Source: Flavobacteriaceae bacterium
GTDB taxonomy: Bacteria; Bacteroidota; Bacteroidia; Flavobacteriales; Flavobacteriaceae
Assembly: GCA_013373635.1 (NCBI GenBank)
Contig: JABXHN010000019.1
Span: 1 to 64,000 of the forward strand
Direction of reading: 5' to 3'
Length of the DNA stretch: 64,000 nucleotides
The notes under the pieces are model-generated. The model was not told the origin of the DNA, did not search any database, and saw only the letters and a program-made list of their open reading frames with translations. Shown here piece by piece: positions 46,353-55,617 of the stretch. Within the stretch, counting starts at the first letter, position 1; every line of letters begins with the position of its first letter. Made by a program: the position numbers and the translations under genes.

Positions 46353-47008
46353 CCTATTAGTTCTGTTAAAAATTCGTTAGTAATATCATTAAAATTTTCA
46401 ATATTGTAGTCAGCTTCACATAAAACATTTTGATCACCTACTCCAATAGACAGCATTCCAGCGGCATTAGCTGCTTGAATTCCTGCGATGGCATCTTCAA
46501 ATACAATTGTGTCTTCGGCTTTAACATGAAGCGCTTTTGCCGCTAAGACAAAAACTTCTGGATCTGGTTTTGCCTTTGATACTTTGTTTCCATCAATTAT
46601 ATCTGTAAAATACGACAATAGTTCAACCTTTTCCAATATGGGAACAGCATTTTTACTCGCTGATCCTACTGCCATAGGAATTCCTTTCGATTTTAAAGAG
46701 TCTAAAAAATCTTTGACTCCTGGAAGTACCTCTGATGGATTCATTTCAGATATATAGGACAGGTAATCCTCGTTTTTTTGAATGAGCCATTGATCGATTT
46801 GATCCTGATTAGCTTCAACACCTACCTTATTGAGTAATATCTCCAAACAGCGCTTACGACTCACTCCCTTAAACTCTTCATTTTCTTCTTCAGTAAAATC
46901 ATAATTGAATTCCTCTGCAAATTTCTTCCATGCTAAATAGTGATATTTAGCGGTATCAACTAGGACTCCATCGAGATCAAATACAAATCCTTTTGTTTTT
47001 ATTGTCAT
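46349..47008 (-). CDS. pgmB: Beta-phosphoglucomutase
   Basis: 219 residues, HAD superfamily. Asp11 and Asp13 in FDLDGVLVD are the nucleophile and acid/base; the cap domain follows, then VGSASKNA and KAKPDPEVFVLAA and FEDAIAGIQAA provide the remaining HAD motifs. Converts beta-glucose 1-phosphate to glucose 6-phosphate, completing the phosphorolytic use of maltose. First gene of the minus-strand maltose operon. Confidence 0.95.
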   Translation of the reverse strand: MTIKTKGFVFDLDGVLVDTAKYHYLAWKKFAEEFNYDFTEEENEEFKGVSRKRCLEILLNKVGVEANQDQIDQWLIQKNEDYLSYISEMNPSEVLPGVKDFLDSLKSKGIPMAVGSASKNAVPILEKVELLSYFTDIIDGNKVSKAKPDPEVFVLAAKALHVKAEDTIVFEDAIAGIQAANAAGMLSIGVGDQNVLCEADYNIENFNDITNEFLTELIG

Positions 47009-47075
47009 ATGTTGTGTGATACAAGCACTCGAGAGAATGCTATAAATTATAATTAGGTTTAACTTTTGGTGAAGG

Positions 47076-47083
47076 CAAATGTA
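47076..47083 (-). promoter_or_regulatory. TAnnTTTG promoter element for pgmB operon
   Basis: CAAATGTA on the plus strand, TACATTTG on the minus strand, an exact -7 match. It lies 67 bases upstream of the pgmB ATG. A minus-strand TTG (CAA at 47109-47111) lies 25 bases further up, slightly too far for the usual -33. Confidence 0.45.
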
Positions 47084-47127
47084 AAAACTTAAAGACTAGT
47101 TTCTAAGTCAAAATGGTAAAATCTACT

Positions 47128-47137
47128 AAAACGTTTT
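47128..47137. promoter_or_regulatory. LacI-family-like operator
   Basis: AAAACGTTTT, a perfect ten-base palindrome with a central CG, the hallmark of LacI/GalR-family sites. It lies just upstream of the predicted pgmB promoter and between the divergent pgmB and susC genes. Flavobacterial maltose loci often carry a LacI-type regulator; none is in this window. Confidence 0.5.
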
Positions 47138-47412
47138 CACTAAAAACCATATATAACTTGATGAGTATCAAAAAACTATTTAATAAAACCTTATAGTTAA
47201 ATCAAATCATTTTACAAAAAGGAACTCCAAAATCATTTAAATTGTATTTCAATCAGTTAATACAGTCAGTTGACAAGCAATTTGTATTCAAAATAATTTA
47301 TCACCTAACTTATTAAAATCGTGTGATTATTAACATTTTGATGGTTTTATACCCAATTTTTTGCCTAAATAATCTTACTACAAGGTTTTCGTTAAGATAT
47401 TGTTAAAATCTT

Positions 47413-47432
47413 GCTGTTAAAAAACAGCTTTT
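47413..47432 (+). other. Hairpin with short T-run in the susC upstream region
   Basis: GCTGTT AAAA AACAGC followed by TTTT. Could be a weak intrinsic terminator or leader structure if transcription starts upstream of it; it may equally lie outside the transcript. Confidence 0.35.
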
Positions 47433-47487
47433 CCTTGAATCATATATGCTTTTTGTTTATTATTGCACTTGAAGAATTGTTAGAATG

Positions 47488-47501
47488 CTAGTTATAACTA
47501 G
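47488..47501. repeat. Perfect 14-base palindrome CTAGTTATAACTAG
   Basis: Every base of CTAGTTATAACTAG matches its reverse complement. Its place 181 bases before susC suggests a dimeric regulator site, but A/T-rich palindromes also arise by chance. Confidence 0.35.
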
Positions 47502-47681
47502 TATTTATTAAGAAATAGAAATAAATATTGGTGTAAATTATCAAAATCTCATTTGAAAACTCTTGTTAGTTAAGAGCTAAATGAAATTTGTGTTGTTTAC
47601 ATAATTAGCTGATTAACAATGATTTGCTAATTTTTAACATTTTAAAAACTAAAATTTAACTAAACTTAAAATTAACTATTT

Positions 47682-50612
47682 ATGAAAATTATGCTACTTA
47701 AAAGCTTTCTGTTAGTTGGTGCACTTATGTGTTTCGGCTTAGCAGGAGCGCAGACGGTATCAGGTAACGTTTCTGATGCAAATGGTCCTTTACCAGGTGC
47801 TACAGTTGTTGTTAAAGGTACTGCTACAGGAACTACTGCAGACTTCGATGGTAATTATTCAATCGAGGCTGGTAGTGGAGACGTATTGGTTTTCTCTTTT
47901 GTTGGTTACAACGCAAAAGAGGTTGCAGTAGGAAGTCAAGACACAATTAATGTTGTTCTTGAGGCTGCCAACGAATTAGATGAAGTTGTCGTGACTGGTT
48001 ATGGTTCTCAAAAAGAGAAGGAAATCACTTCTGCAGTAGTTGCTGTGGACGAGGAGTCTTTCAACAAGGGAGCTATCAACGATGCTTCTCAATTACTTCA
48101 AGGTAAAGTTGCTGGTTTATCGATCTACAACAAAGGTGGGAACCCAAACTCTGGAGCTACAATTCGTTTGAGAGGTCTTTCAACTATTGGAGCTAACTCT
48201 TCTCCTTTAGTAGTTATCGACGGTGTTATCGGTGCATCACTTGCAAACGTTGACCCTAACGATATCGAAAGCATCAACGTATTAAAAGATGCTTCTGCAG
48301 CTGCTATCTACGGTTCTCGTGGATCTTCTGGTGTTATTCTTGTAACAACTAAAGGCGGTAAAGCTGGAGAAACTCAAGTTTCTTACAACGGACAGTACTC
48401 TGTTTCACAAATCGCGAACCAAATCGATTTAATGACTCCAGACGAATTCATCGCTCAAGGTGGTCGTGACTTAGGGTCAAAAACTGATTGGTTGGATGCA
48501 GTAACAAGAGATGCTGCTACACAAATCCACAACGTATCAATTTCAGGTGGAGCTGGTTCTACTAGCTATCGTGCTTCATTAAACTCAAGAGATGTTGAAG
48601 GGATTCTTTTAAACTCAGGATTCCAACAAATCAACGGAAGATTAAATCTTTCAACTAGAGTATTAAACGATAAATTAAGAGTTGAAATCAACACTTCATT
48701 TACTGATAGAAAACAACAAAACGGTTTCAACGAAGCACTTCGTTATGCTACCTTGTACAACCCAACTGCTCCAATCTACGGTGCTGATGCTCCTTATGCA
48801 TTTGACGGTTCTACTTTTGGTGGATACTTTGAAACTTTAGGTTTATTTGATTCATACAACCCTGTATCAATCATCAACCAAAACATTAACTCTGGTAAGA
48901 AAGTTGAGTTAAACTACTCTGCTAATTTAACTTACGACTTATCTGATGCTATCAATGTATACTTCAGAGCTGGTCAACAAACTTCTCGTTACGGAAACAA
49001 ATTGTACTACGCTCCAACATCACTTTGGAACGGTAATGCTACTTCTTTAACAAGAAAAGGTTCTGCAACTTTCTACGATGATGAGTACTCTTTCAAATTG
49101 ATGGAGACTTATGCTACTTACACAAAAGCTTCTGACAAGTTAAACTTAGTGTTAACTGGAGGTTATTCATTCCAACAACAAAACTTTGAGTCACACACAT
49201 TTACAGCTGGTGACTTCCCTGGAACTGAAATTAACTATGTAGACGCTATTGAATACGCACAAGATTTATTAAACGCTGGTTTAATCGGAGCGAACTCTGA
49301 TAAATCTCCTGACCAATTAATCGCTGCATACTTTGGACGTGTGAACTTGACATTGAACAACAACTTGTTCTTAAACGCTTCAATTCGTAGAGAAGGTTCT
49401 AACAAGTTTGCTGGAGACAACAAATGGGGAACGTTCCCAGCTGTTGGTATTGGTACTGACTTAAATGAGTACTTAAACTTTGACGGTGTAAACCAATTAA
49501 AAGCTCGTTTATCTTACGGGGTTACTGGTAACTTACCATCACAGTACGGTCTTACTCAAAACATCTACCCATTCGGATGGGCTGGTGGTGGAACTACTGG
49601 AGGTACTACCTTCCGTTCATCACTTGCGAACCCAGATCTTAAATGGGAAGAAAAATCAGAAACAAACTTTGGTCTTGATTTAAACACAGATCGTTTAACT
49701 GCTAGTTTAGATATCTATTCTCAAACATCTAAAGATTTCATCATCTTAAGAGCTTTAGATGCTACTGAAAACAACGGATACTCTTCTCAGTGGGACAACG
49801 CAGGTACAATGACTTCAAAAGGATTTGAATTAGCATTGAACTACGATGTGACAGACAATTACAACACTGGAATTGTTTTATCAAGAAACAAAACTGTTTT
49901 AGATGAATACGTTTCTGATGCACAAGTATTTGGTAACATGGGATCTCCAGGACAGAACTCAACTTTCGCGATCCGCGTAAAGCAAGGAGAAGAAATCGGA
50001 CAAATCTGGGGACCTGTATACGATGGAACTACTACAAACGGATCTCAAAACTTTGTTGACGTTAACGGAGATGGTGTATTAAACATCGATCAAGGGAACG
50101 CTCTTAACGAGGATGTAGATTTCGAGGTATTAGGTAAAGGTACTCCTGATTTCGAATTAGGTTGGACCAACCAATTAACATTAGGTGAGTATACCATCAA
50201 CGCTTTCTTCAGAGGAGCATTCGGACACAGTTTAGTAAACTCTTTCCGTGTATTCTATGAGCCAAGAGTTGGATCACAAAAATCATACAACTATGTAAAC
50301 ACTGAGTATGCTACAGATGAAATCACAAACGCTCAGTTCAGTTCTTACTATGTTGAGAAAGCTGATTTCTTCAGATTAGACAACTTGACAATTTCAAGAC
50401 CTTTGAACTTAAACAGTGATGCTTTCAAATCTGTTACAGTTTCATTAAACGCTCAGAATTTGTTTACTTTAACTAACTATTCAGGAACTGATCCAGAGCC
50501 TGCGTTAGTAGATATTGAAGATAATGGTAACCCATTAGCTCCAGGTATGGACAGAAGAAATAGCTACTATACTGCTCGTTCATTCACTTTAGGAGTTAAT
50601 ATCAACTTATAA
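47682..50612 (+). CDS. susC: SusC/RagA-type TonB-linked outer-membrane transporter
   Basis: 976 residues. Signal peptide ends near residue 24 (GLAGAQ), then a carboxypeptidase-regulatory-like domain (VSGNVSDANGPLPGATVVVK, residues ~26-100), the TonB-box region LDEVVVTGYG, a plug with IRLRGLSTIGANSSPLVVIDG and DPNDIESINVLKDASAAAIYGS (both SusC hallmarks), and a C-terminal barrel. Imports oligosaccharides across the outer membrane with SusD. Divergence from a maltose phosphorylase operon points to malto-oligosaccharides. Its codon choice (many GGT, GCT, AAC, AGA) is more uniform than that of nearby genes, in keeping with strong expression. Confidence 0.95.
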   Translation: MKIMLLKSFLLVGALMCFGLAGAQTVSGNVSDANGPLPGATVVVKGTATGTTADFDGNYSIEAGSGDVLVFSFVGYNAKEVAVGSQDTINVVLEAANELDEVVVTGYGSQKEKEITSAVVAVDEESFNKGAINDASQLLQGKVAGLSIYNKGGNPNSGATIRLRGLSTIGANSSPLVVIDGVIGASLANVDPNDIESINVLKDASAAAIYGSRGSSGVILVTTKGGKAGETQVSYNGQYSVSQIANQIDLMTPDEFIAQGGRDLGSKTDWLDAVTRDAATQIHNVSISGGAGSTSYRASLNSRDVEGILLNSGFQQINGRLNLSTRVLNDKLRVEINTSFTDRKQQNGFNEALRYATLYNPTAPIYGADAPYAFDGSTFGGYFETLGLFDSYNPVSIINQNINSGKKVELNYSANLTYDLSDAINVYFRAGQQTSRYGNKLYYAPTSLWNGNATSLTRKGSATFYDDEYSFKLMETYATYTKASDKLNLVLTGGYSFQQQNFESHTFTAGDFPGTEINYVDAIEYAQDLLNAGLIGANSDKSPDQLIAAYFGRVNLTLNNNLFLNASIRREGSNKFAGDNKWGTFPAVGIGTDLNEYLNFDGVNQLKARLSYGVTGNLPSQYGLTQNIYPFGWAGGGTTGGTTFRSSLANPDLKWEEKSETNFGLDLNTDRLTASLDIYSQTSKDFIILRALDATENNGYSSQWDNAGTMTSKGFELALNYDVTDNYNTGIVLSRNKTVLDEYVSDAQVFGNMGSPGQNSTFAIRVKQGEEIGQIWGPVYDGTTTNGSQNFVDVNGDGVLNIDQGNALNEDVDFEVLGKGTPDFELGWTNQLTLGEYTINAFFRGAFGHSLVNSFRVFYEPRVGSQKSYNYVNTEYATDEITNAQFSSYYVEKADFFRLDNLTISRPLNLNSDAFKSVTVSLNAQNLFTLTNYSGTDPEPALVDIEDNGNPLAPGMDRRNSYYTARSFTLGVNINL

Positions 50613-50621
50613 AAAACAATA

Positions 50622-52241
50622 ATGACAATGAAAAATATATATAGATTAATGTTAGGTATGGGACTTGTAGGGTTAACTTACTCTTGTACCGACTTAGAAG
50701 AAAATTTAGTAGGAGAGCTAACACAAGAAGTCGTAGTTGACGGTGTGGTAAACCAATCTTACTGTGCAGATCCAGGGCCATCTGACGCCCTTTCTGGAGC
50801 CTATGCTGCGATCAGAAATGCTGGTACTGCAAACCACGGTGGATACTTCTCTGTTCAGAACGTTTCTACAGATGAAATGGCTGTAACTCAAAAGGGTGGT
50901 GACTGGTATGATGGTGGAATCTGGTTAGATGTACACAGACATACTCAAACTTCATCCAACGGACCTATCACAGGAACTTGGGACCAACAATACAACTCTA
51001 TTGCAGAGGTGAATGCGGCCCTAAACTCAGTGAGCGGTAACGCTGGTTTAGTAGCTCAAGCAAAAGTTTTAAGAGCATACTTACACTGGAGATTGATGGA
51101 TATGTATGGACGTATTAAATACGTTACTGAAAGCGGTGCTTCTGCTCAACTTTCTAGAAGTGATGCTTTTTACAGAATTCACGATGATTTATTAGCTGGT
51201 TTAGGGATCACTCTAGACGATGTAACAGGTGATTTAGCAGGAGCTTTAGCTTCATCTCCACTTGGTACTGCTGATACAAAATACCGTGTTAATCAATATG
51301 CTGCTTTAGCAATCTTAGCTCGCTTATACCTCAATGCTGAAGTATATGCTGGTGTACCTATGTATGCTCAAGCGGAAGCTGCTGCATCTTACATCATCGA
51401 TAACAGCTCTTACAAATTAGCTGACAATTCAGTTTCAAGACCTAATCCATCAAAGCGTCCTGCTGTGGATTCTGATCCTGCTAACTTAACTGGATATGCT
51501 ACGGTATTTGCTGCGAACAACTGTGATAACCCAGAAATTATCTGGTCAGTAGAGTACAATGAGGTTTCTGCTGGAGGAATGAACTTCCACCAAATGTCTT
51601 TACACTACGCTTCACAAGAGACTTACAAATTCCAAGATCAACCTTGGAATGGATATTCTGCTTTAGCTGACTTCTACAACTCATACGAAGATGGTGATGC
51701 TCGTAAAAAAGCAAACTTCTTAGTAGGTCCACAGTTAGACTACAACGGAAACGCAATCGTGGATTTAGCATCTGATTCAGAAGATCCAGCAATTAGCTAC
51801 TCAGTTGAAATCAATGAATTGGAGCCAAATGCTTCAAGAACTGGTGGAGTGCGCTTAGGAAAGTTCGGATTCAAATTATTTGCTCGACCTGACCTTGACA
51901 ACGATTACCCAATCGTTCGTTACGCAGATGTTCTTTTAATGAGAGCTGAAGCAAAAGCTAGAGCTGCTGGAGACTGGTCATTGGCTGCTCCTGATGTAAA
52001 TGCTTTAAGAGCTAGAGCTGGATTAGGAAACTTAACCGTTACTGCTGATTCTTTCTTAGCTGAAAGAGGACGTGAAATGTTCATGGAGTCTACTCGTAGA
52101 ACTGACTTGATCCGTTTCGGAAAATGGGGTGCTTCTTGGTGGGAAAAATCAAACAGTGATGCTTACAGAACTGTAATGCCAATTCCTGCTCAAGCAATTC
52201 AAAACTCAAATGGAACTTTAACTCAAAACCCTGGATACTAA
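50622..52241 (+). CDS. susD: SusD/RagB-type surface glycan-binding lipoprotein
   Basis: 539 residues. Two nearby ATG codons (50622 and 50628) open the frame; the second gives MKNIYRLMLGMGLVGLTYSC, a good lipoprotein signal. TPR-like helices follow (AKVLRAYLHWRLMDMYGRI) and the family C-terminus ends RTDLIRFGKW and MPIPAQAIQNSNGTLTQNPGY (typical IPxxxxxxNPxLxQNPGY ending). Forms the lid of the SusC transporter. Ten bases after susC and followed by a terminator; no SusE or SusF gene follows. Confidence 0.95.
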   Translation: MTMKNIYRLMLGMGLVGLTYSCTDLEENLVGELTQEVVVDGVVNQSYCADPGPSDALSGAYAAIRNAGTANHGGYFSVQNVSTDEMAVTQKGGDWYDGGIWLDVHRHTQTSSNGPITGTWDQQYNSIAEVNAALNSVSGNAGLVAQAKVLRAYLHWRLMDMYGRIKYVTESGASAQLSRSDAFYRIHDDLLAGLGITLDDVTGDLAGALASSPLGTADTKYRVNQYAALAILARLYLNAEVYAGVPMYAQAEAAASYIIDNSSYKLADNSVSRPNPSKRPAVDSDPANLTGYATVFAANNCDNPEIIWSVEYNEVSAGGMNFHQMSLHYASQETYKFQDQPWNGYSALADFYNSYEDGDARKKANFLVGPQLDYNGNAIVDLASDSEDPAISYSVEINELEPNASRTGGVRLGKFGFKLFARPDLDNDYPIVRYADVLLMRAEAKARAAGDWSLAAPDVNALRARAGLGNLTVTADSFLAERGREMFMESTRRTDLIRFGKWGASWWEKSNSDAYRTVMPIPAQAIQNSNGTLTQNPGY

Positions 52242-52277
52242 GATCTGGTACTTGAATTAAATTCCGAGTCAATAGTA

Positions 52278-52308
52278 AAGGCCACCATTTGGGTGGCCTT
52301 TTTTTTGG
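52278..52308 (+). terminator. Rho-independent terminator of susCD
   Basis: AAGGCCACC ATTTG GGTGGCCTT followed by a run of T residues, 36 bases after the susD stop. Separates susCD from the downstream cluster. Confidence 0.92.
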
Positions 52309-52363
52309 AATTGCTTTAACAAAAACACTCGATATTTAACATTCTTATAAGGAGTATTTGTAG

Positions 52364-52391
52364 TTGGAAAACGGATAAATTAGTACCTTAG
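52364..52391 (+). promoter_or_regulatory. Possible promoter of the UnbV-protein cluster
   Basis: TTG at 52364-52366, 17 bases, TACCTTAG at 52384-52391, one mismatch from TAnnTTTG. The spacing equals that of the better promoters at 13143 and 36729. It would give a leader of about 30 bases. Confidence 0.35.
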
Positions 52392-52425
52392 TGGCGACTG
52401 CCAAACTAAACTAAAACAACCTATT

Positions 52426-55400
52426 TTGAATAAAATATACCTATATTTTATTGCATTTTTATCATTGGGATGTGCTGATCAGTCTCTATTTGAACTAAAA
52501 GAGACCGGGAACTTAGCATTCGAAAATACACTAAGTTATACAGAAGCATTTAATCCTTACACCTATAGAAACTTCTTTAACGGAGCGGGCGTTGCTATGG
52601 GTGACATCAATAACGATGGACTTACCGATATCTATTTCACAGGTAATATAGCGGACAACAAATTGTTTCTCAATAAAGGGAATTGGGAATTTGAAGATAT
52701 AACAACCTCAGCAGGAGTACTATGTTCTGGAGTTTGGTCTACGGGGGCTACCTTTGTCGACATTAACCAAGATGGTTTTTTAGATCTCTATGTTTGTAAG
52801 TCAGGGTTACCTGAGGGAGCCAACAGACATAACGAATTATTCATCAATCAAGGAAATTACACCTTTAAAGAAGAATCAAGAAAATACGGATTGGATATCG
52901 TAGGACTTTCAGTACAAGCCGCATTTTTTGATTATGACAAAGACGGAGATCTCGATTGTTATCTACTGAATAATTCGATACGATCGGTTGGCGCTTATGA
53001 TTTAATAGAAAATCAGCGAACGATCCCTTCAAAAGATGGAAACCGTCTTTTAGAAAACAGGAACGGTGTTTTTGTTAATGTTTCCCAAGAGGCTGGAATA
53101 TATTCCTCTGCAATTGGCTTTGGTTTGGGAATCACGCTTTCTGATTTCAACAATGATGGATGGACTGATTTATTCATCTCTAATGATTTTTTTGAAAAGG
53201 ATTACCTCTATCTGAACAATCAAAATAAAACTTTTACGGAAGTGAGCGATCACTACTTTACAGCCTTGTCTATGGGCTCGATGGGTGCTGATGCAGCAGA
53301 TTTGGACAATGATTTAAAAACGGATCTCATTGTTACTGAAATGCTTCCAGAAACCTTGGAACGTAAAAAATCCAAACAAATGTATGAGTCTTGGGACAAA
53401 CATCAGTTGGCAAAAGATAAAGGATACCACAAGCAATTTCCAAGAAATGTCCTTCAAAGAAATATTGAAAATCAGGGCTTTGCAGAAATCTCAAGGCAAT
53501 CGGGGATTGATGCTACTGAGTGGAGTTGGGCTGCATTACTATTCGATATGGACAATGATGGTTTAAGAGACATCTATATTTCTAATGGAATTTTTAAAGA
53601 TCTATTAGATCGTGACTATTTAGCCTATATGGCGAATGAAGAAAAGGTGCGTCAAATGATTCAAAACGATCAAGATGTACTCTCCAAACTCATCGATATC
53701 ATGCCTTCAAAAGCGATTCAAAATGCAGTTTTTAAAAATAAAGGGGGGTTTGAATTCGAAGACATGCGAGAAGCATGGGGAATGAATCAACCCAGTTTTT
53801 CAAATGGATCTGCGTATGCAGATCTCGATAATGATGGCGACTTAGATTTAGTAGTCAACAATGTCAACATGCCTTCATTTGTTTATGAAAACAAAAGTGA
53901 ATCACTCGGAAACAACTACCTAAAACTATCGTTGCGTGCCGGCAAAGAAAATGCCTTTGGAGTCGGGTCTAAAGTCATCATCCATTACAATCAAAAAAGT
54001 CAAATCGCTGAATTATATCCCTCTAAAGGATTTGAGAGTTCGGCTCCTAATTACCTGCATTTTGGATTGGGAAAGGCTACTCAAATCGATAGTTTGGAAA
54101 TCCTTTGGCCTAACCTTAAAAAAACAGTTCAATACCAAGTTGCTGTGAATCAACATCTTAAAATAGATCAAGATGCCACAGATCTTAAAAAATACGACTT
54201 AACAACTGCTAAAAGTGATACCAAAGAGGCACCACTTTTTGAATTCCAACACCGAGAAAACAACTTTGTCGATTTCGATCAAGAACGACTCCTTCCTCAA
54301 ATGTTCTCTAAAGAAGGTCCTTGTATTTCCAGAGCAGACCTCAACGGTGACGGTATCGATGATTATTTTATTGGTGGAGCAAAAGGACAACTAGGAAGTC
54401 TCTATATTTCAAACGCCCAGGACTTTGATTTAGTTCAAAAGCCATTTTCAAAATCTAGAGATAGCGAAGACACCAGTAGCCTGTTTTTTGATGCAGATCA
54501 AGATGGTGATTTGGACTTATATGTGGGAAGCGGTGGAAAAGATTACCCCCCCTATTCCATCAATTTAGAGGATCGAATTTACATCAATAACGAAGGGGTC
54601 TTTGAATTGTCGTCTAACTTAAATTCACGAAAAAGATTTAGTACCTCGGTTGCAAAAACCTTGGACTTTGATCGCGATGGTGATTTGGATCTCATCATTG
54701 GAGAGCGCTTTAAAACAGCTACCTACGGAATGGATGGCGATCTTCACTTATTGGAAAACGACGGCACTGGTCACTTCTACGATGTATCAGTGACTTCATT
54801 CGAATCTCTGGGCATGATTACCGATATGGAGGTATGGGACCTCAATCAAGATGGCTGGGACGATATAGTGGTTGTTGGTGAATGGATGCCTGTCAGTGTA
54901 TTTGAAAATCATCAAGGAATGTTCACCAATCAAACCAGCTCCTATGGTCTCGAGCACACTTCTGGTGGATGGGAATCGATCGCACTCATTGATTACGACT
55001 TAGACGGTAGTATGGACCTTGTCGCAGGAAACAAAGGATTGAATTCCTTTTATAAAGACCAAATGCGTTTGTATATCAGTGATTTTGATCAAAATGGTAC
55101 GAAAGAACAGCTTTTCTGCTACCGAATCAATGGGAAGGATTACCCCATACACGATAAGGACGAACTAATCATGCAACTTCCCTATCTGAAAAAAGACTAC
55201 AAATACTATCGAGATTACGCACAAGCCTCAATGCAAGAGTTATTTTCAAAAGAACAGCTTGCAAAAGCCACTCAAAAGTCAATGAATACAGTAGCATCTA
55301 CTGTTTTTCTTCAAAAAGAGAACGGTTTTGAATCAATAGCGCTACCTTCTGAGCTACAGTATTCGAATATAAAAGCGATTCACACGCTCAAATCTACGGC

Positions 55401-55617
55401 CTCTATTGTATTTGGAGGAAACAATTACAGTGTGAAGCCTCAATTTGGAGCTCAAGATGCCTCCAAAGGGTGGCTCTTGAATTTAAATAATAAAAAGCTT
55501 TCAAGTTTAAATATTCCTGGTGAAATCAGAAATTTTGAAACGACAAATTATCAAAACAAAACCTACTTAATAACCATCATTAACAATGATTCGATTCACT
55601 TTAAAAAACTGGACTAA
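52426..55617 (+). CDS. CRTAC1-type FG-GAP/VCBS repeat lipoprotein with ASPIC/UnbV domain (paralog 1)
   Basis: 1,063 residues starting at TTG; no ATG lies upstream in frame and the first internal ATG is 57 codons in, after the lipoprotein signal (IAFLSLGC, Cys16). Repeats with Asp/Asn-rich calcium-type loops recur, for example MGDINNDGLTDIYFTG at residue ~58, DYDKDGDLDCYL and DLDNDGDLDLVVNN. An ASPIC/UnbV domain lies at ~494-580 (NAFGVGSKVIIHY, LHFGLGKA). Probably a seven-bladed propeller pair on the cell surface; ligand unknown. First of three tandem paralogs. Confidence 0.88.
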   Translation: MNKIYLYFIAFLSLGCADQSLFELKETGNLAFENTLSYTEAFNPYTYRNFFNGAGVAMGDINNDGLTDIYFTGNIADNKLFLNKGNWEFEDITTSAGVLCSGVWSTGATFVDINQDGFLDLYVCKSGLPEGANRHNELFINQGNYTFKEESRKYGLDIVGLSVQAAFFDYDKDGDLDCYLLNNSIRSVGAYDLIENQRTIPSKDGNRLLENRNGVFVNVSQEAGIYSSAIGFGLGITLSDFNNDGWTDLFISNDFFEKDYLYLNNQNKTFTEVSDHYFTALSMGSMGADAADLDNDLKTDLIVTEMLPETLERKKSKQMYESWDKHQLAKDKGYHKQFPRNVLQRNIENQGFAEISRQSGIDATEWSWAALLFDMDNDGLRDIYISNGIFKDLLDRDYLAYMANEEKVRQMIQNDQDVLSKLIDIMPSKAIQNAVFKNKGGFEFEDMREAWGMNQPSFSNGSAYADLDNDGDLDLVVNNVNMPSFVYENKSESLGNNYLKLSLRAGKENAFGVGSKVIIHYNQKSQIAELYPSKGFESSAPNYLHFGLGKATQIDSLEILWPNLKKTVQYQVAVNQHLKIDQDATDLKKYDLTTAKSDTKEAPLFEFQHRENNFVDFDQERLLPQMFSKEGPCISRADLNGDGIDDYFIGGAKGQLGSLYISNAQDFDLVQKPFSKSRDSEDTSSLFFDADQDGDLDLYVGSGGKDYPPYSINLEDRIYINNEGVFELSSNLNSRKRFSTSVAKTLDFDRDGDLDLIIGERFKTATYGMDGDLHLLENDGTGHFYDVSVTSFESLGMITDMEVWDLNQDGWDDIVVVGEWMPVSVFENHQGMFTNQTSSYGLEHTSGGWESIALIDYDLDGSMDLVAGNKGLNSFYKDQMRLYISDFDQNGTKEQLFCYRINGKDYPIHDKDELIMQLPYLKKDYKYYRDYAQASMQELFSKEQLAKATQKSMNTVASTVFLQKENGFESIALPSELQYSNIKAIHTLKSTASIVFGGNNYSVKPQFGAQDASKGWLLNLNNKKLSSLNIPGEIRNFETTNYQNKTYLITIINNDSIHFKKLD

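Larger units (their letters stand above)
47009..47681. promoter_or_regulatory. 673-bp divergent regulatory region of the maltose locus
   Basis: No credible gene. It is very AT-rich and holds, from left to right: a minus-strand TAnnTTTG box for pgmB (47076-47083), a LacI-type palindrome (47128-47137), a GCTGTT/AACAGC hairpin (47413-47428) and a perfect 14-base palindrome (47488-47501). No convincing promoter for susC could be picked out among many A/T-rich options. Confidence 0.6.
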
